DNA of 64,000 nt from Tubiluchus corallicola (Eukaryota > Priapulida > Priapulimorpha > Priapulimorphida > Tubiluchidae), in assembly GCA_030141605.1 (NCBI GenBank), contig JAQGDQ010000037.1:253001-317000 (forward strand), written 5' to 3'. The position numbers were made by a program, and so were the translations under genes. Below are positions 37,101-47,264 of the stretch, piece after piece (the stretch's first letter is position 1; each line of letters begins with the position of its first letter). Under the pieces are notes generated by a model that was given only the letters and a program-made list of their open reading frames with translations, searched no databases and was not told the DNA's origin.

Positions 37101-39701
37101 AACAAATTCAAACTTCTGCAGTTTGCCAAATGTTTTTGTACTAGTAGGCAATGTTGTAAAAGATTTGAAAATTTAAACTCCCATGATTACCATTACACAG
37201 AGCCATTTTACTAGTAAGTTGTTTGAAACAAATTTAAATAACATTGCGAAAAACTCATAGCATTCATAGTGCACTTTTCGCTAACTAAGTAAAAGCATAA
37301 ATTACTTTATATTGCCAATAAAATTAATAATGTGTTTTTTAGTGAGCCGGTGACAGTTTTTGATGCACACTGGGATAGTGAAACAGTGACATTTTGCCAG
37401 TTGGCACGAACATTTTAAATTAAGAATTTTCAGTTACATATCTCTTTCAAGCAGATAAGTGGAATGGAAAGTAATGTAACTTTGTATGGAAAGTTTTTTG
37501 AGACTTATTTTAAAATTCCCTTTTGCCCTTTAATTTTGTGATTTCTCTAGTCAGGCATAGAAGGCAGTGATGTATATACGTCAGCAGATAAGGGAACATG
37601 ACGTCACATAATGAGTTGTAAAGTGTTACTTACGAAAGCATGTGATATGATACGATACGATGTGATGTGATGTAATGTGATTTGATGTGATATGATATAA
37701 CTTAACACTTCGCAAACCTGTTTACCTGTAGTACACCACAAACAACAACGGAATTGTCCTCACAAATAAATGCTCTTGCGTCCCCCCAAATTATGACACC
37801 ACTCATGCTAGTACATTAACTTCACATTTCAATAATATGTTGTCGCACTTTAATGGGGGCACCAAGATCAAGAGTGCATATTATTTTTGAGAGGCTAGCT
37901 ACATTAGTGACTATACGTAAATTTTTTAATGTGCTGTTGTTAGTAGCATCTCCCCTAAAATATGAAACAATCTTGGAGCAGTTAACCTGACGACTTGAGT
38001 TTCCTTCAGCTGCATCACATTTTATTATGGTCCTTTTCATTAATTAAACATTTTTTACAACGAAGAAGTCCAGTTCTAAATTGCCTTATATCATCACAAT
38101 TCTAAAATTATTCTGATGCAGTTGCTAAAAAATATCAGAAAACTTGAAATTAAGCTCTTTCTTTCCAGATAGAATTTAGAATTTATTGGCATATACATTA
38201 TATTACAATGACATACATACATACATACATACATACATACATACATACATACATACATACATACATACATACATAGACTAACAGCAAAATATTAGCAACA
38301 GGTACGCTAATCATAGTAACAGTATGAAATTTTAGACCGTAACCTTGTTGTACTGATTTTTAGTCTTTGACATAAGGTGTTACCTAAGTGCTTTTAAATT
38401 CACTACTTACTGGATACTCCAGCATTTCTTTGTTAGATCCTAAAAGCATATCAATGGCTAATCCTCTTTTTTAGATTAAGTTGTGTGTAATCAAACCATA
38501 CTTGAACAGCAACTTTATAGCTATTTTTAGATTCCATTTTTCCTTGCATGGAGACATTAATTTCAAAAAAGCTCTTTGGCACATTGGCATTTCAGTTAAG
38601 TTTAATTAACTTAGTGATTTTTTGCTTTAGCATAATATTCCCGATTGTATCCTTCCCACTTACGTAAGTGTCACTATATCCCAATTTTATCTTCAGACCA
38701 ATATTTGGGCGTGTTGTTTTGTTTAGTACGATGATGATAACTTCATTGATTTTTTTTCAGAATTTCAGAAACTGTGGCGGTCCACACCTGTAGAAAGCTT
38801 AGAAGATGCCAAAATAGAAGAGTATTTAGAGAAGCATGGCATAGCAAGCATGCAGGACCATGGAGTTAAGCTGCAGGTAAATACAGTTAAGGGATTTTTT
38901 GCAATAGTGTGATTCTAATTTAGTAATGTGTCACAACAAAACTTGAGATAGTGCTAATCAAAGTAATGGCATTACGTCGTCAGCAATGGATGAATTAATT
39001 GTAATGACATGTGACAGTAAAAGTAAAGCTGGTCGCTTATCAAAATGACTTCATATCCATAGCATGACTACTTAAATGTACAACTTGGAATATCCTGCAA
39101 GAAGTGAGCTGTGTAGAAGTAGGTGCAACTGTTTATGAATGTTCGTAACTGGGTAGGGTAGGTGGCTCAAAGCCTATCTAGGTGACTCAAAATACACTAT
39201 AGAACATACAAAATGTCAAACAATTTTGCAGTTTAACATTTTTGAAAAATAAACACTTCTGTGTGACATATTTTTTTTAACACTTGAAAGTTTGGAAGTT
39301 GTGCTCTGTCAAGTTTAACTTAATAGCCAAAAAATGTTTGGTTGGAAACTCTTTAATAATATGTTTCAGTTTAATCCAGTATCGACAAATTCAGTCACAT
39401 CTAACTCAATCACAAAATGAAATTTTATTCACCAAACAAGATCTGATAATTTGCTTTGCATTGTTATAGTTATTAAAAAATATGGTTTTTAATATCCAAG
39501 CATTTGAACTTGTAACATATTTGCATGAAGTTGATTCTTTTGGAAGCCAACAGCCGGAGAGATGCCAGACAGCATTCATTGTTTTGATTTCTATTACAGA
39601 GAGCTCAAAGACGGAAGAAGGGTGGTAGTCGCAAGATCAGAACATTCAAAAAGCACAATGATCACATGGCAGATATTTTAGAAGATTACACAAGCAAATG
39701 A
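30976..39701 (+). CDS. GTF2E2: general transcription factor IIE subunit beta (gene span, complete)
   Basis: Seven exons join in phase (1, 0, 0, 0, 1, 0) into 296 codons plus stop; human GTF2E2 has 291. TFIIE beta pairs with TFIIE alpha, recruits TFIIH to the RNA polymerase II preinitiation complex and helps promoter opening. The start [17 protein letters not shown] matches the family. The first winged-helix region holds [20 protein letters not shown] and [10 protein letters not shown]. The second holds [28 protein letters not shown] and KKVILFYND. The C-terminus has [13 protein letters not shown] and the basic tail [20 protein letters not shown]. All splice sites are GT-AG. Introns are 161, 893, 437, 1230, 4391 and 723 bp, and intron 5 contains a dead LINE. 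No required part of the protein is missing. Confidence 0.95.
31172..31332 (+). other. GTF2E2 intron 1 (161 bp)
   Basis: The shortest intron in the window, from GTATGC to attttacag. A small in-frame ATG in it (31224) has no family similarity. Confidence 0.8.
31333..31418 (+). CDS. GTF2E2: GTF2E2 exon 2
   Basis: 86 bp encoding [19 protein letters not shown] and LAKIVKYMK, the start of the first winged helix (human GYKFGVLAKIVNYMK). The donor is AAG|GTATGT and the end is phase 0. Confidence 0.93.
31419..32311 (+). other. GTF2E2 intron 2
   Basis: 893 bp, AT-rich, with no recognisable feature besides its splice sites. Confidence 0.7.
32312..32419 (+). CDS. GTF2E2: GTF2E2 exon 3
   Basis: 36 codons, [20 protein letters not shown] to WLASE, matching human [19 protein letters not shown]. 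The acceptor is tttactttacag and the donor GAG|GTAACG. The exon was too short to stand out as an open frame. Confidence 0.93.
32420..32856 (+). other. GTF2E2 intron 3
   Basis: 437 bp, pyrimidine-rich in its first half. The open frame at 32458-32649 has no family similarity. Confidence 0.7.
32857..33042 (+). CDS. GTF2E2: GTF2E2 exon 4
   Basis: 62 codons from [10 protein letters not shown] to NAERAIK, with the highly conserved [17 protein letters not shown] of the second winged helix. The acceptor is gttcatctag and the donor AAG|GTGACA. Confidence 0.95.
33043..34272 (+). other. GTF2E2 intron 4
   Basis: 1230 bp. Its second half (about 33780-34195) is one copy of a diverged direct repeat whose other copy is in intron 5. 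Confidence 0.7.
33780..34195 (+). repeat. diverged direct repeat, copy 1
   Basis: It shares gaaaatttaaactccca, agcataaattact, cagtgacattttatcag and related blocks in the same order with 37115-37545. It ends about 80 bp before exon 5. Confidence 0.7.
34273..34369 (+). CDS. GTF2E2: GTF2E2 exon 5
   Basis: 97 bp encoding [20 protein letters not shown] and [12 protein letters not shown], matching human [20 protein letters not shown]. The acceptor is aattccag and the donor GAAG|GTACAT. The end is phase 1. Confidence 0.93.
34760..36990 (+). pseudogene. decayed non-LTR retrotransposon (APE endonuclease and reverse transcriptase)
   Basis: The 5' part carries an endonuclease end, [13 protein letters not shown] followed by [11 protein letters not shown] (the SDH motif of APE-type nucleases). 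Next come spacer fragments and reverse-transcriptase blocks: [37 protein letters not shown] and [15 protein letters not shown]. The catalytic QQYADDIGW (YADD codons at 36393-36404) is in another frame, after a stop in LYLANALKI*. The 3' part has [10 protein letters not shown] and a last segment ending near a GAA tract (36983-36994). Several stops and frameshifts mark it as dead. It lies in sense orientation inside GTF2E2 intron 5. I recall close relatives in corals and lancelets but cannot name the clade. Confidence 0.88.
37115..37545 (+). repeat. diverged direct repeat, copy 2
   Basis: Second copy of the intron 4 segment 33780-34195. It lies just downstream of the dead LINE and carries no exon 5 relic after it. 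Confidence 0.7.
37640..37700. repeat. degenerate pentanucleotide array
   Basis: Mixed ATGTG, ATACG and ATATG units (gatacgatacgatgtgatgt). Confidence 0.75.
38165..38280 (-). repeat. (CATA)n microsatellite with LINE-like 3' end
   Basis: About 16 CATA units at 38211-38275 sit next to minus-strand ccaataaattctaaattcta. That end resembles gcaataaattttaaattcta at about 57502-57521, so both may be 3' ends of one LINE family. Confidence 0.55.
38761..38876 (+). CDS. GTF2E2: GTF2E2 exon 6
   Basis: 116 bp. G|AA completes Glu, then [20 protein letters not shown] and [18 protein letters not shown], matching human [20 protein letters not shown]. The acceptor is tttttttcag and the donor CAG|GTAAAT. Confidence 0.94.
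38877..39599 (+). other. GTF2E2 intron 6
   Basis: 723 bp, AT-rich, with no other feature recognised. It ends ttgatttctattacag. Confidence 0.7.
39600..39701 (+). CDS. GTF2E2: GTF2E2 exon 7 (last)
   Basis: 33 codons and [23 protein letters not shown] then [12 protein letters not shown], matching the basic human C-terminus [20 protein letters not shown]. A candidate AATAAA lies at 40240-40245. Confidence 0.94.
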   Translation, partial: RAQRRKKGGSRKIRTFKKHNDHMADILEDYTSK

Positions 39702-41062
39702 TATCAGATGCAGAAATAACCTTGTAAATAACTCCTTGTAACTTTTTTTTATTTATTTATCAACTTTTTTGAGTTGCTTATTGTATTGGTAAACATGTAT
39801 ACAACATTGTTGTTTATTTATTATAAATTTGTGTACTGTAGTACTTTTGAGACTGTTGTCTAGATAAAGTTTTTGTAAACACCTAATCAGCAATTTCGAT
39901 TTTTGGTTGTTATATTTATTTCTGAACAGAGATGGCAGCACGCATTAATTTGGAGAATTGTAGTAGTAATTCTTAAGCTTTGATATAACGAAATATATAG
40001 ATTATAACGAGATAGGAGATGATTTGCCTTCTGAATGTGTTTTGGTTCCATTATTGAAGTTGGTGTGGTATTGGACAACAATGCTTTCTGACCAATTAGA
40101 ATTTTTTTTAATTATTTCCCAAACTTCACAAAAGCTATTTGTAACTTGAAATGTTTCCAGTGATCACTTTTTCTTGTTTAATGAAAACAATTAGCTCTGA
40201 AACCCAACACAGACTGAAACACACCTGAAAAATTTCCTGAATAAATAGGAGTGGCTAGATGAATGGGAGGAGTTGAAAGATTTCTCCTTTGTAGGTTTTT
40301 TTATTCGTCCACAAGCATGACTTCAACATGCATCATTTATACAAGCATTCTCTAAGGCCTGAAGTCAATGCTTCTAGCGACTCAGATTTGCAGGCATGCC
40401 AAGAATATCCTGCACGCAATGGCTGCTGTGCTTAGATGGTTTTATTAATTGTTTTGATTGCACACAAGGTTGTTTGATTAATTACCTACATGAAAGCAAT
40501 CTACGTGTCTGCACATTTGTGTAGTCGTATCAGGTGTTGCTGATGCAGGAAGATGAAGGAAGCAGGGTAAACACTCATTAACTCAATCATGGATCTCTGC
40601 TTCCATCACTTTTGCAAGACGAGCTTGCCTAGCAGGTTAAATAATTTATATGTGCACGGGCAGGTCCATGCTATTCTTGTAGAAAATGTTAGCTGGTGAA
40701 TGGTCGACTGGATTAAGGGACTCACTGGTGTAAGAGATATTGCTTTTATAATTTTGAAATCTTGAAATGGCTTTAGATGAAAGATACACGATTGTTAGAT
40801 AAAACATTGAGGAGGCAGCCTTCCTTATCTTATTTTGGACTTTAGATCAAAACAAACTTACTCTGCTATGGGATGTTTTCAAGTTTTTGAGAGGGAGACT
40901 TTGGTTAGTTTTGCTAATTCAGTGGCTCTGTGTGTAACTTTTGAACATAAAGAGCAGTTTAGTCAGTATGCTGAATTTCTTGATTAAAATCCGAGGAACA
41001 GTTCATTGTGATTGCTGAATTCTTGTTTCTCTTCAGTTATAATTATGAGGAACAATTCTAAT

Positions 41063-41345
41063 GGTGCGTTCACACTAGCGAGTATTCTGTCGCGAGTTTC
41101 TCTCTAACAGCAAATTGACAAGTGTTTACTGCTTTGCAAGTTACTGCTTGCATGAAATTGCCAAATTTCTGACAGTCACTGTAAGTTGATTTGCTGTTTA
41201 GTGTGAACATCTCGGTGAGTTAGTGAGTTACTCTAAACACTTCTTGCAGCGAACAGAGTCTCGCAGCACTCTCAACAAGTTTTGCTCTCTAGTCTGAACA
41301 GCTTGCGAGTTACTTGGCGGCGAGTTTATTTCGCGAGAAAAATAG
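41063..41345. repeat. MITE-like structured element
   Basis: gcgttcacactagcgag at the left recurs inverted as ctagtctgaacagc near 41295-41310. Inside, cagcaaattgac is matched inversely by gttgatttgctgtttagtgt. It is CpG-rich (tcgcgagt, cggcgagt) compared with the AT-rich surroundings. No coding capacity. Confidence 0.4.
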
Positions 41346-42300
41346 TAGTGCAGAAAAAAGAAGCCTATCTTCGCGCCAATTTTAAAATTATAAAAAAGTT
41401 AGCTGAAAATTGTCTTTGATTATATTGATTGAGTTGCGTTAGGCTGTAAAGTTTACAGGAGTGTACTTAGCAAAATCCGATTTAACACAGTTAAGACATG
41501 CAAACTATTCCAAATATTAGTCAAACTAATTAAAACCGCTTAGATGTAGCAGTTATTACCTTATTTTTGCGCCATCTCAACAAGTAGTTTGTTCACGCTA
41601 GTTTTATTTTGAATAAAATGACAAAAATTAATTAACAAGACAGTGTTGTCTAATAGGAACTTAAATTTTGCTAGTTTGCTAACAAACGATAAAGTGGCAG
41701 TCTACCATTAGCCAGTTTTGCAACTTCTACGTGAAGATTGGCTTGTTCGCTTCTTCAAGAACAAAAACTTGCGTTTGACATCAAATGAATTGCATTAATT
41801 GCTGTACAGTTCCTGTATTACGTTAATGTGTAGTTTATGCTTTTGACCTAAGATTTTTCTTTTAAGGACAGGTTTTTCGGCTAAAAAACTCTTTTTCAAT
41901 AACTTTTATTTCATTTAGGTTAGTCTTTACAATAAAATTAAAAGTTTCTTAAGTGTTGGCAAGTATTTTGGACCTTTGATTATTTAAATTAATCATTATA
42001 CAATACCACTGTCTTCAGGCGCAATATTTGTTCCTCCAATAAGAGTCTGAGATACGAAATGTTTGACTTATCATAGATGACTGTAAAGATATATTTGATT
42101 TACAAATGCAAGCTTTTGACCAATTGCTGACTAGTATAAAGATAGGCCACTATGTAACTAGCGTTAAACTGCTTTTTACAGAAAATCAAATCTGTTTTCA
42201 ACTACATGTACTACAGAAATTTTGCAAGCTTTTACAGGATGAAGATTGGCTTATTTGTAGCTATCAATGAGGCTTTTATGTGTGCGTTACGATTGAGAAT

Positions 42301-43834
42301 GTAATAAATGCCCAATATTGCAATACAGAAGAATTAACGCATTATGTAATAAAAATCAACGCGTTATGTAATAAAACCACGTATAATGTAAGACCCCAAA
42401 ACGCGTAATGTAATAACCCGAAGTTTAATGCGTATTGTACCACCGCAAAAAACATAATGTAGTAACAAACATTCTAACAGATTATGTAATAACATAATGT
42501 AATAATTAGCTGATTACTATTACTTGGTACCAGTGGTGTAGTTCTGTGTGTATATGTGGGAATGGCGTGTTTTTTCCGTTTGGAAGCGGGATGGCGTTCC
42601 CTCACTATTTCAAATAAATTTTAACTGAAACTTCTCGTATAATTTATCCATTCCACGTGTAGACGTTCTAGTGAAAATGTGTCTGAATACAATAGTTACG
42701 TATAGATATTTAACTCAGTGTAGCGTAACGTCAAAAATATTAAAACGAGACGATATTTTGGACGAGTTCGTGTGTTCAACTGTTATATTTTACACTCATA
42801 TAACCAGCAAATAAACCTCTCGAATTCAGCCAGTATTAATACAGCAACTCCTGACTTTGAACTATTGGCAACTGCTTACATTCATTCACTTATAAAACAT
42901 ACAATTTTTTAAAAGCAGGAACCAGCAGGTTTAAAGCACTTATGCTGACCCTATAATTATAATTATTACAATTATTTATTCATTAATTCTGTTTATGGAT
43001 AAAAATATATATGTACAGTAAAGGCCTCTCTATTTGCAGGGGATGCAAATATACAAAAGCACATGCTATCACATATAGATAACACTGCTAGTCTGGAATG
43101 GTTGTGAATTTAATTGTGATCGTAGTTTTTGTATTTTGCATCGATACAACTATATCACCGATTTCATGTGTTTCTCTTACTTGCAAATTTGTAACAGTCC
43201 GTGCTGCGGTATGTTACGCCACCGTTAAAATTGTGTTTAAAAACGAAGCAAATTGAGTGAAAAACCGTACAGGCTCTGCGAGTGTCGAGTCTAATCAGAG
43301 ACAGTGATAAGAACTAATCGCTATAATAAACAGGTAAAATCAACATGGCACTCAACATAGGCATAGTGTTTCTGTATCTTGTTTTTTACTTTGTGTTGCT
43401 TCGTTTTGACCGGGTTGAATGTTACGCAATATCACGTTGAGTGCGCGCGTGGAGTGATGAAAAAAACAGAATTTTGGAACAATTTTGGAACATTATTATT
43501 GTGGAATGATAAAAAAATTAGTATAATTTTTATCCGCGAGCATATAAATGAGTGATTGATTCATTGGGCTGATGATAATGCGTTGAAGAGGGTTGTGATG
43601 CCAATGAATTGAGGTGCTAATGAGCACTACTTCCAAAACACTATCTTTGAGAAAATTATACAAAGTGACATTAATTCTGCTAGTTATTACCTTACCCCTT
43701 AGAATTTTTATTACTACATTATGCGTTTTGTGAGGTTACAGTATACATTAAACTTCAGATTATTATATGATGTGTTAATTTTTTATTACAACGTGCGTTA
43801 ATCTTGTGGTATTACAATATCGAGCCTTTATTAC
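42301..43834. mobile_element. 1.5-kb non-autonomous element with long terminal inverted repeats
   Basis: The left arm (42301-42513) and right arm (43678-43834) are diverged reverse complements over about 160 bp. Outer ends are gtaataaatgcccaatattg on the left and, reversed, gtaataaaggctcgatattg on the right. The left arm repeats ACGCRTWATGTAATAA at 42337, 42359 and 42401. The interior of about 1.16 kb has no open frame over 60 codons. No target duplication is obvious. I cannot assign a superfamily. Confidence 0.75.
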
Positions 43835-45643
43835 ACTATCAGTTGTAACAGTGTGCCTTAGTGAGCTGGCTTTTAGTTCTGTAACATTTCAAAAAATGTT
43901 ATGCACTATACAGACAGTTTGCAATTGCCCTCTTCTACTACATTCCTTTCATTCAGTGTTCAATATCAATCAGACCTGATTTTTGAGGACTATAACTATA
44001 AGTCACCAAAATGGAAATTTGGTTTTGATTTTAACTTTGCTAGCCTTTTAGTGACAACTGACAATGCAAAACCAAGTATTGTGTTAGAGCTAAATTCACA
44101 CCAGAGGCAAGCTTGGTAACCGATAATAAATATCAGTCCAATTATAGTCAAATTTAGCATATTTTCCATAATGCTAATACAGTGGTATTTGAGCATTTCA
44201 TGGGTGCCTTATAGTCTACGGCGGTTTGCATTTATTTTGTTTAATTTTAACAATGTTTTATTTGAGCATAACGAGAAGACACTCTTTCATTTCTGCTTTG
44301 TGCGGCCTGCACATTTAGGTACCTGATTTGGCCTGGGTAATTAAATAATCAACGTGTTATCTCAGCTACAAGTTAACAAAAGTCTCAATTTGGCGCATCA
44401 ATCGGCACGTCTTCATAATGCAGCTAAACATACAAAAATTGATTCACGACTATAGGTGCGCCCCTAGCGGGATGGGTTGGACTCACAACTTCCCATCCGT
44501 ACCCAATAACGAACAGTCGGATTTGCTTCCATTTGCGAATTTAGTTTTTTTTAATATAGATAGTGAGGTCGAATTCTTTAATGAAAAAATACTCTTATGA
44601 CATGTCCATGGGACACATTAGACACGCCCCATGTGCATCGATCTTTTAAGCAACCTAATAATGCAGGTAAGGCCTCACCTGCTCACTGTGTAAACGCCTC
44701 CTGCGACTTTAATGAAACTGAGCAAAATTAAAGGTCGTGCAGTGTGGACAATCATTCGCTGGAAATTACAGAAATAAAATATTCATGTGAGTTTGATGCG
44801 CTGGACGGGCGCACTCTGTCAGCAGTATTTGCCCAGCTCAGTGCAGGTTATTACTGCGCTTGTTTGCCCAGTATTCAAGTTGTTGAAGCTCTGATAGACC
44901 CTAAGAAACCATTGAGCAGCAAATTGTTAGTTTGATTTCAGGTAGACACGGATTCAGGTGTGTGACGTCAGAATAATCAGCCTGTGCAGAGCTGCTGGTT
45001 ATTTGTTTGATGCCTTGATTTCACAATTTCTTGACCGCGTTATTTAATAAAGAATACCCGGTAAAACATTTGTACCGAATAAAGCAATGACACAATTGTA
45101 ATGAGACAGTTTTCAATTATTTCCACTGGTGCCTATGAGTTTATAAAAAGAACTTGCATTTCAAAATGCAATTATAAGTAACAACACTGAAAATAGATAT
45201 TTTGAAAATGTTACTATTTATTTTTATTACCTGATTTAGTTATGTTTACCAGATTTTTTAATCTGACACGACACTCTAGCTGAATTTATTAAAAAATTTC
45301 ATTCTGAGACTCAGTTAAAATTTGCAAAAATTACGCAGTTTGTAAAATTCGTTTTTTGTTATATCTGGCACAGTGTCTGTGCTTGCAGCTAACCTTAGGT
45401 AATAGGTATATAAATATTGAACAGCGGCGATGTTTTAAAATGTTAATTACTACTGGCCCACAAAGAGTATTATTAGCTAGTTTAACAATCTACACTCTAC
45501 AGTGTACCATAATTTTATTGCTCCTTTATATATAAATAATTACAGCAAATTTTCGTTCCCATCTTTGTGTTTTAGTTACATATAATGGCACAACTCTGTA
45601 CATAATATAACGATTAAAATACCTAACTATAACGAATAAAACA

Positions 45644-45815
45644 ATTATCATTATTTTCGTATTCACACGACATTTAGAGACCTTGACCAATAAAGTATTT
45701 GCCCTTAAAGACCTTTTAGTTACGGTTTCATAGCCTCATTTCAGATAAAATACTTTTTGTACAGCCGCAGACATGACGGCTCTTAGTCAGAGAGTCAAAT
45801 AAAAACAATTCACAA
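45644..45815 (-). repeat. LINE fragment, partial duplicate
   Basis: A close copy (about 90 percent by eye) of 46593-46765, in the same orientation and about 950 bp to its left. On the minus strand the shared segment covers the region upstream of the LINE reverse-transcriptase C-terminus (LRANTLLVKF in the other copy). Confidence 0.75.
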
Positions 45816-46343
45816 CGATACATAAATAACAAAAAAATACATTCCAACCCCGATGCAGAAATAAAATTAATTTACGAATTTCGTTCACTTGCGAATTAAC
45901 AAGTTCTGTGCTCTGTGAACCTCGTGTTTCAAGTAGCATGCAATTTATAGTTAAAATTTCTGTAGACCTGAGGAAGAGAAATTTGAAAATGGGGCATTGC
46001 CGGCCTAGTGGTTGACATCCGCTGGCCTGAGACCGCTTGCAACATTTCACTTTTTATATTATAGATTTAAATTCGCATTTTATTCATTACGTTTCATCAC
46101 ATTTAAAAATACATTGCATCATATAAAAAATTTTAGAAACCCAGCTATACTATAAATATTACAATAGAATCTACTAAAAAGATTTACATATATACATACG
46201 CACCTAGACAAAAAACATAATTCACGAGACAGATCATTAAAAAGTACAATACACAGAGGAATAAAACATAATAAAAGTTACAGACTAGGTTACAGACTAG
46301 TTATGTAATAGTAGGTCCATATAATTGTACTATGATATGAAGT

Positions 46344-46765
46344 TTAAACATACAGCTTATTACTTATATTATGGGATTGTTCTGCCAGCCCATATATGAA
46401 TGATCCTGTTATCTTTCTTGTACTGACGTCATAGCTAGGTATATTAAAATTTACAAATTTTTCACTATTGCTACGTCTTCCCAAAAATTTGAAGAGCCAA
46501 CGAAATATATTGTTGTTAGCCACCTTTAAGAAAGTGTAGTTGTCATGGAAAAGGTTGCCCCATGGGGTACATGAGTAAAATTGATTATTATTATTATCAT
46601 TATTTTCGTATTCACAAGAACATTTAGAGAACTTGACCAATAAAGTATTTGCCCTTAAAGATCTTTTAGTTACGGTTTCATAGCCTCATTTCAGGTACAA
46701 TGCTTTTTGTGCAGCCGCAGACATGACGGCTCTTAGTCAGAGAGTCAAATAAAAACAATTCACAA
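46344..46765 (-). pseudogene. decayed LINE, reverse-transcriptase C-terminal region
   Basis: The minus strand reads YETVTKRSLRANTLLVKFSK, then PWGNLFHDNYTFLKVANNNI, RWLFKFLGR and FVNFNIPSYDVSTRKITGSF. This follows the order of the C-terminal part of CR1/Jockey-like LINE proteins (RANTLLRKFSxCS, LKVAYNNxLRxLL, MFVxLNIPSFxxLxRK). The upstream part has stops, and no catalytic domain is visible. Confidence 0.65.
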
Positions 46766-47232
46766 TTTATAACAATAAACGACATGTTAAAAAACTAAAA
46801 ATGAGAAAATCATTAACAATATATAAGGGCGCCCCAAATTTTGTCTCATTCTCGCTGTCCCAACAGAGTCCAGTCAGATAATAGCTCTGTCCCCGCGCAT
46901 TAAAACGTTTATGTTGATGCGGTATTGTGACATGATACCTGCTACACGCATTGTGTGGCAGATACAGAAATCCAGCCCGTCAGAGATAAACACGAGTCAG
47001 CTTATTGTTCGACGCTAAACCGTTTTCAACAATTTCCGAACTTACTTTATCTGCGATTGATAGAAATTTGTGCGTTTTGTATAATGACATCAAAAGAGCT
47101 AGCCTTGAAAATGCTGCGAGGCGACGCTTGCACTATTGTAAATAGGAAAATGTATACATGAAAACCATTGTCAGAAATTTCCTGTCGTTGCTATTGTGTA
47201 TATGAAAAGCGAATTTATTTCATTGCTAATTT

Positions 47233-47264
47233 TGTAGCTCACTCTCTCTCTCTCTTTCTCTCTG
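47233..47264. repeat. (CT)n microsatellite
   Basis: Short CT run with one TTT interruption. Confidence 0.8.

Larger units (their letters stand above)
34370..38760 (+). other. GTF2E2 intron 5 (4.4 kb)
   Basis: It holds a dead non-LTR retrotransposon (about 34760-36990), the second copy of a diverged direct repeat (37115-37545), a degenerate ATGTG array (37640-37700) and a CATA microsatellite (38211-38275). It ends in gattttttttcag. Confidence 0.8.

Noticed and set aside
33780-37545. duplicated GTF2E2 exon 5
   Set aside because: The second repeat copy is not followed by any exon-like sequence.
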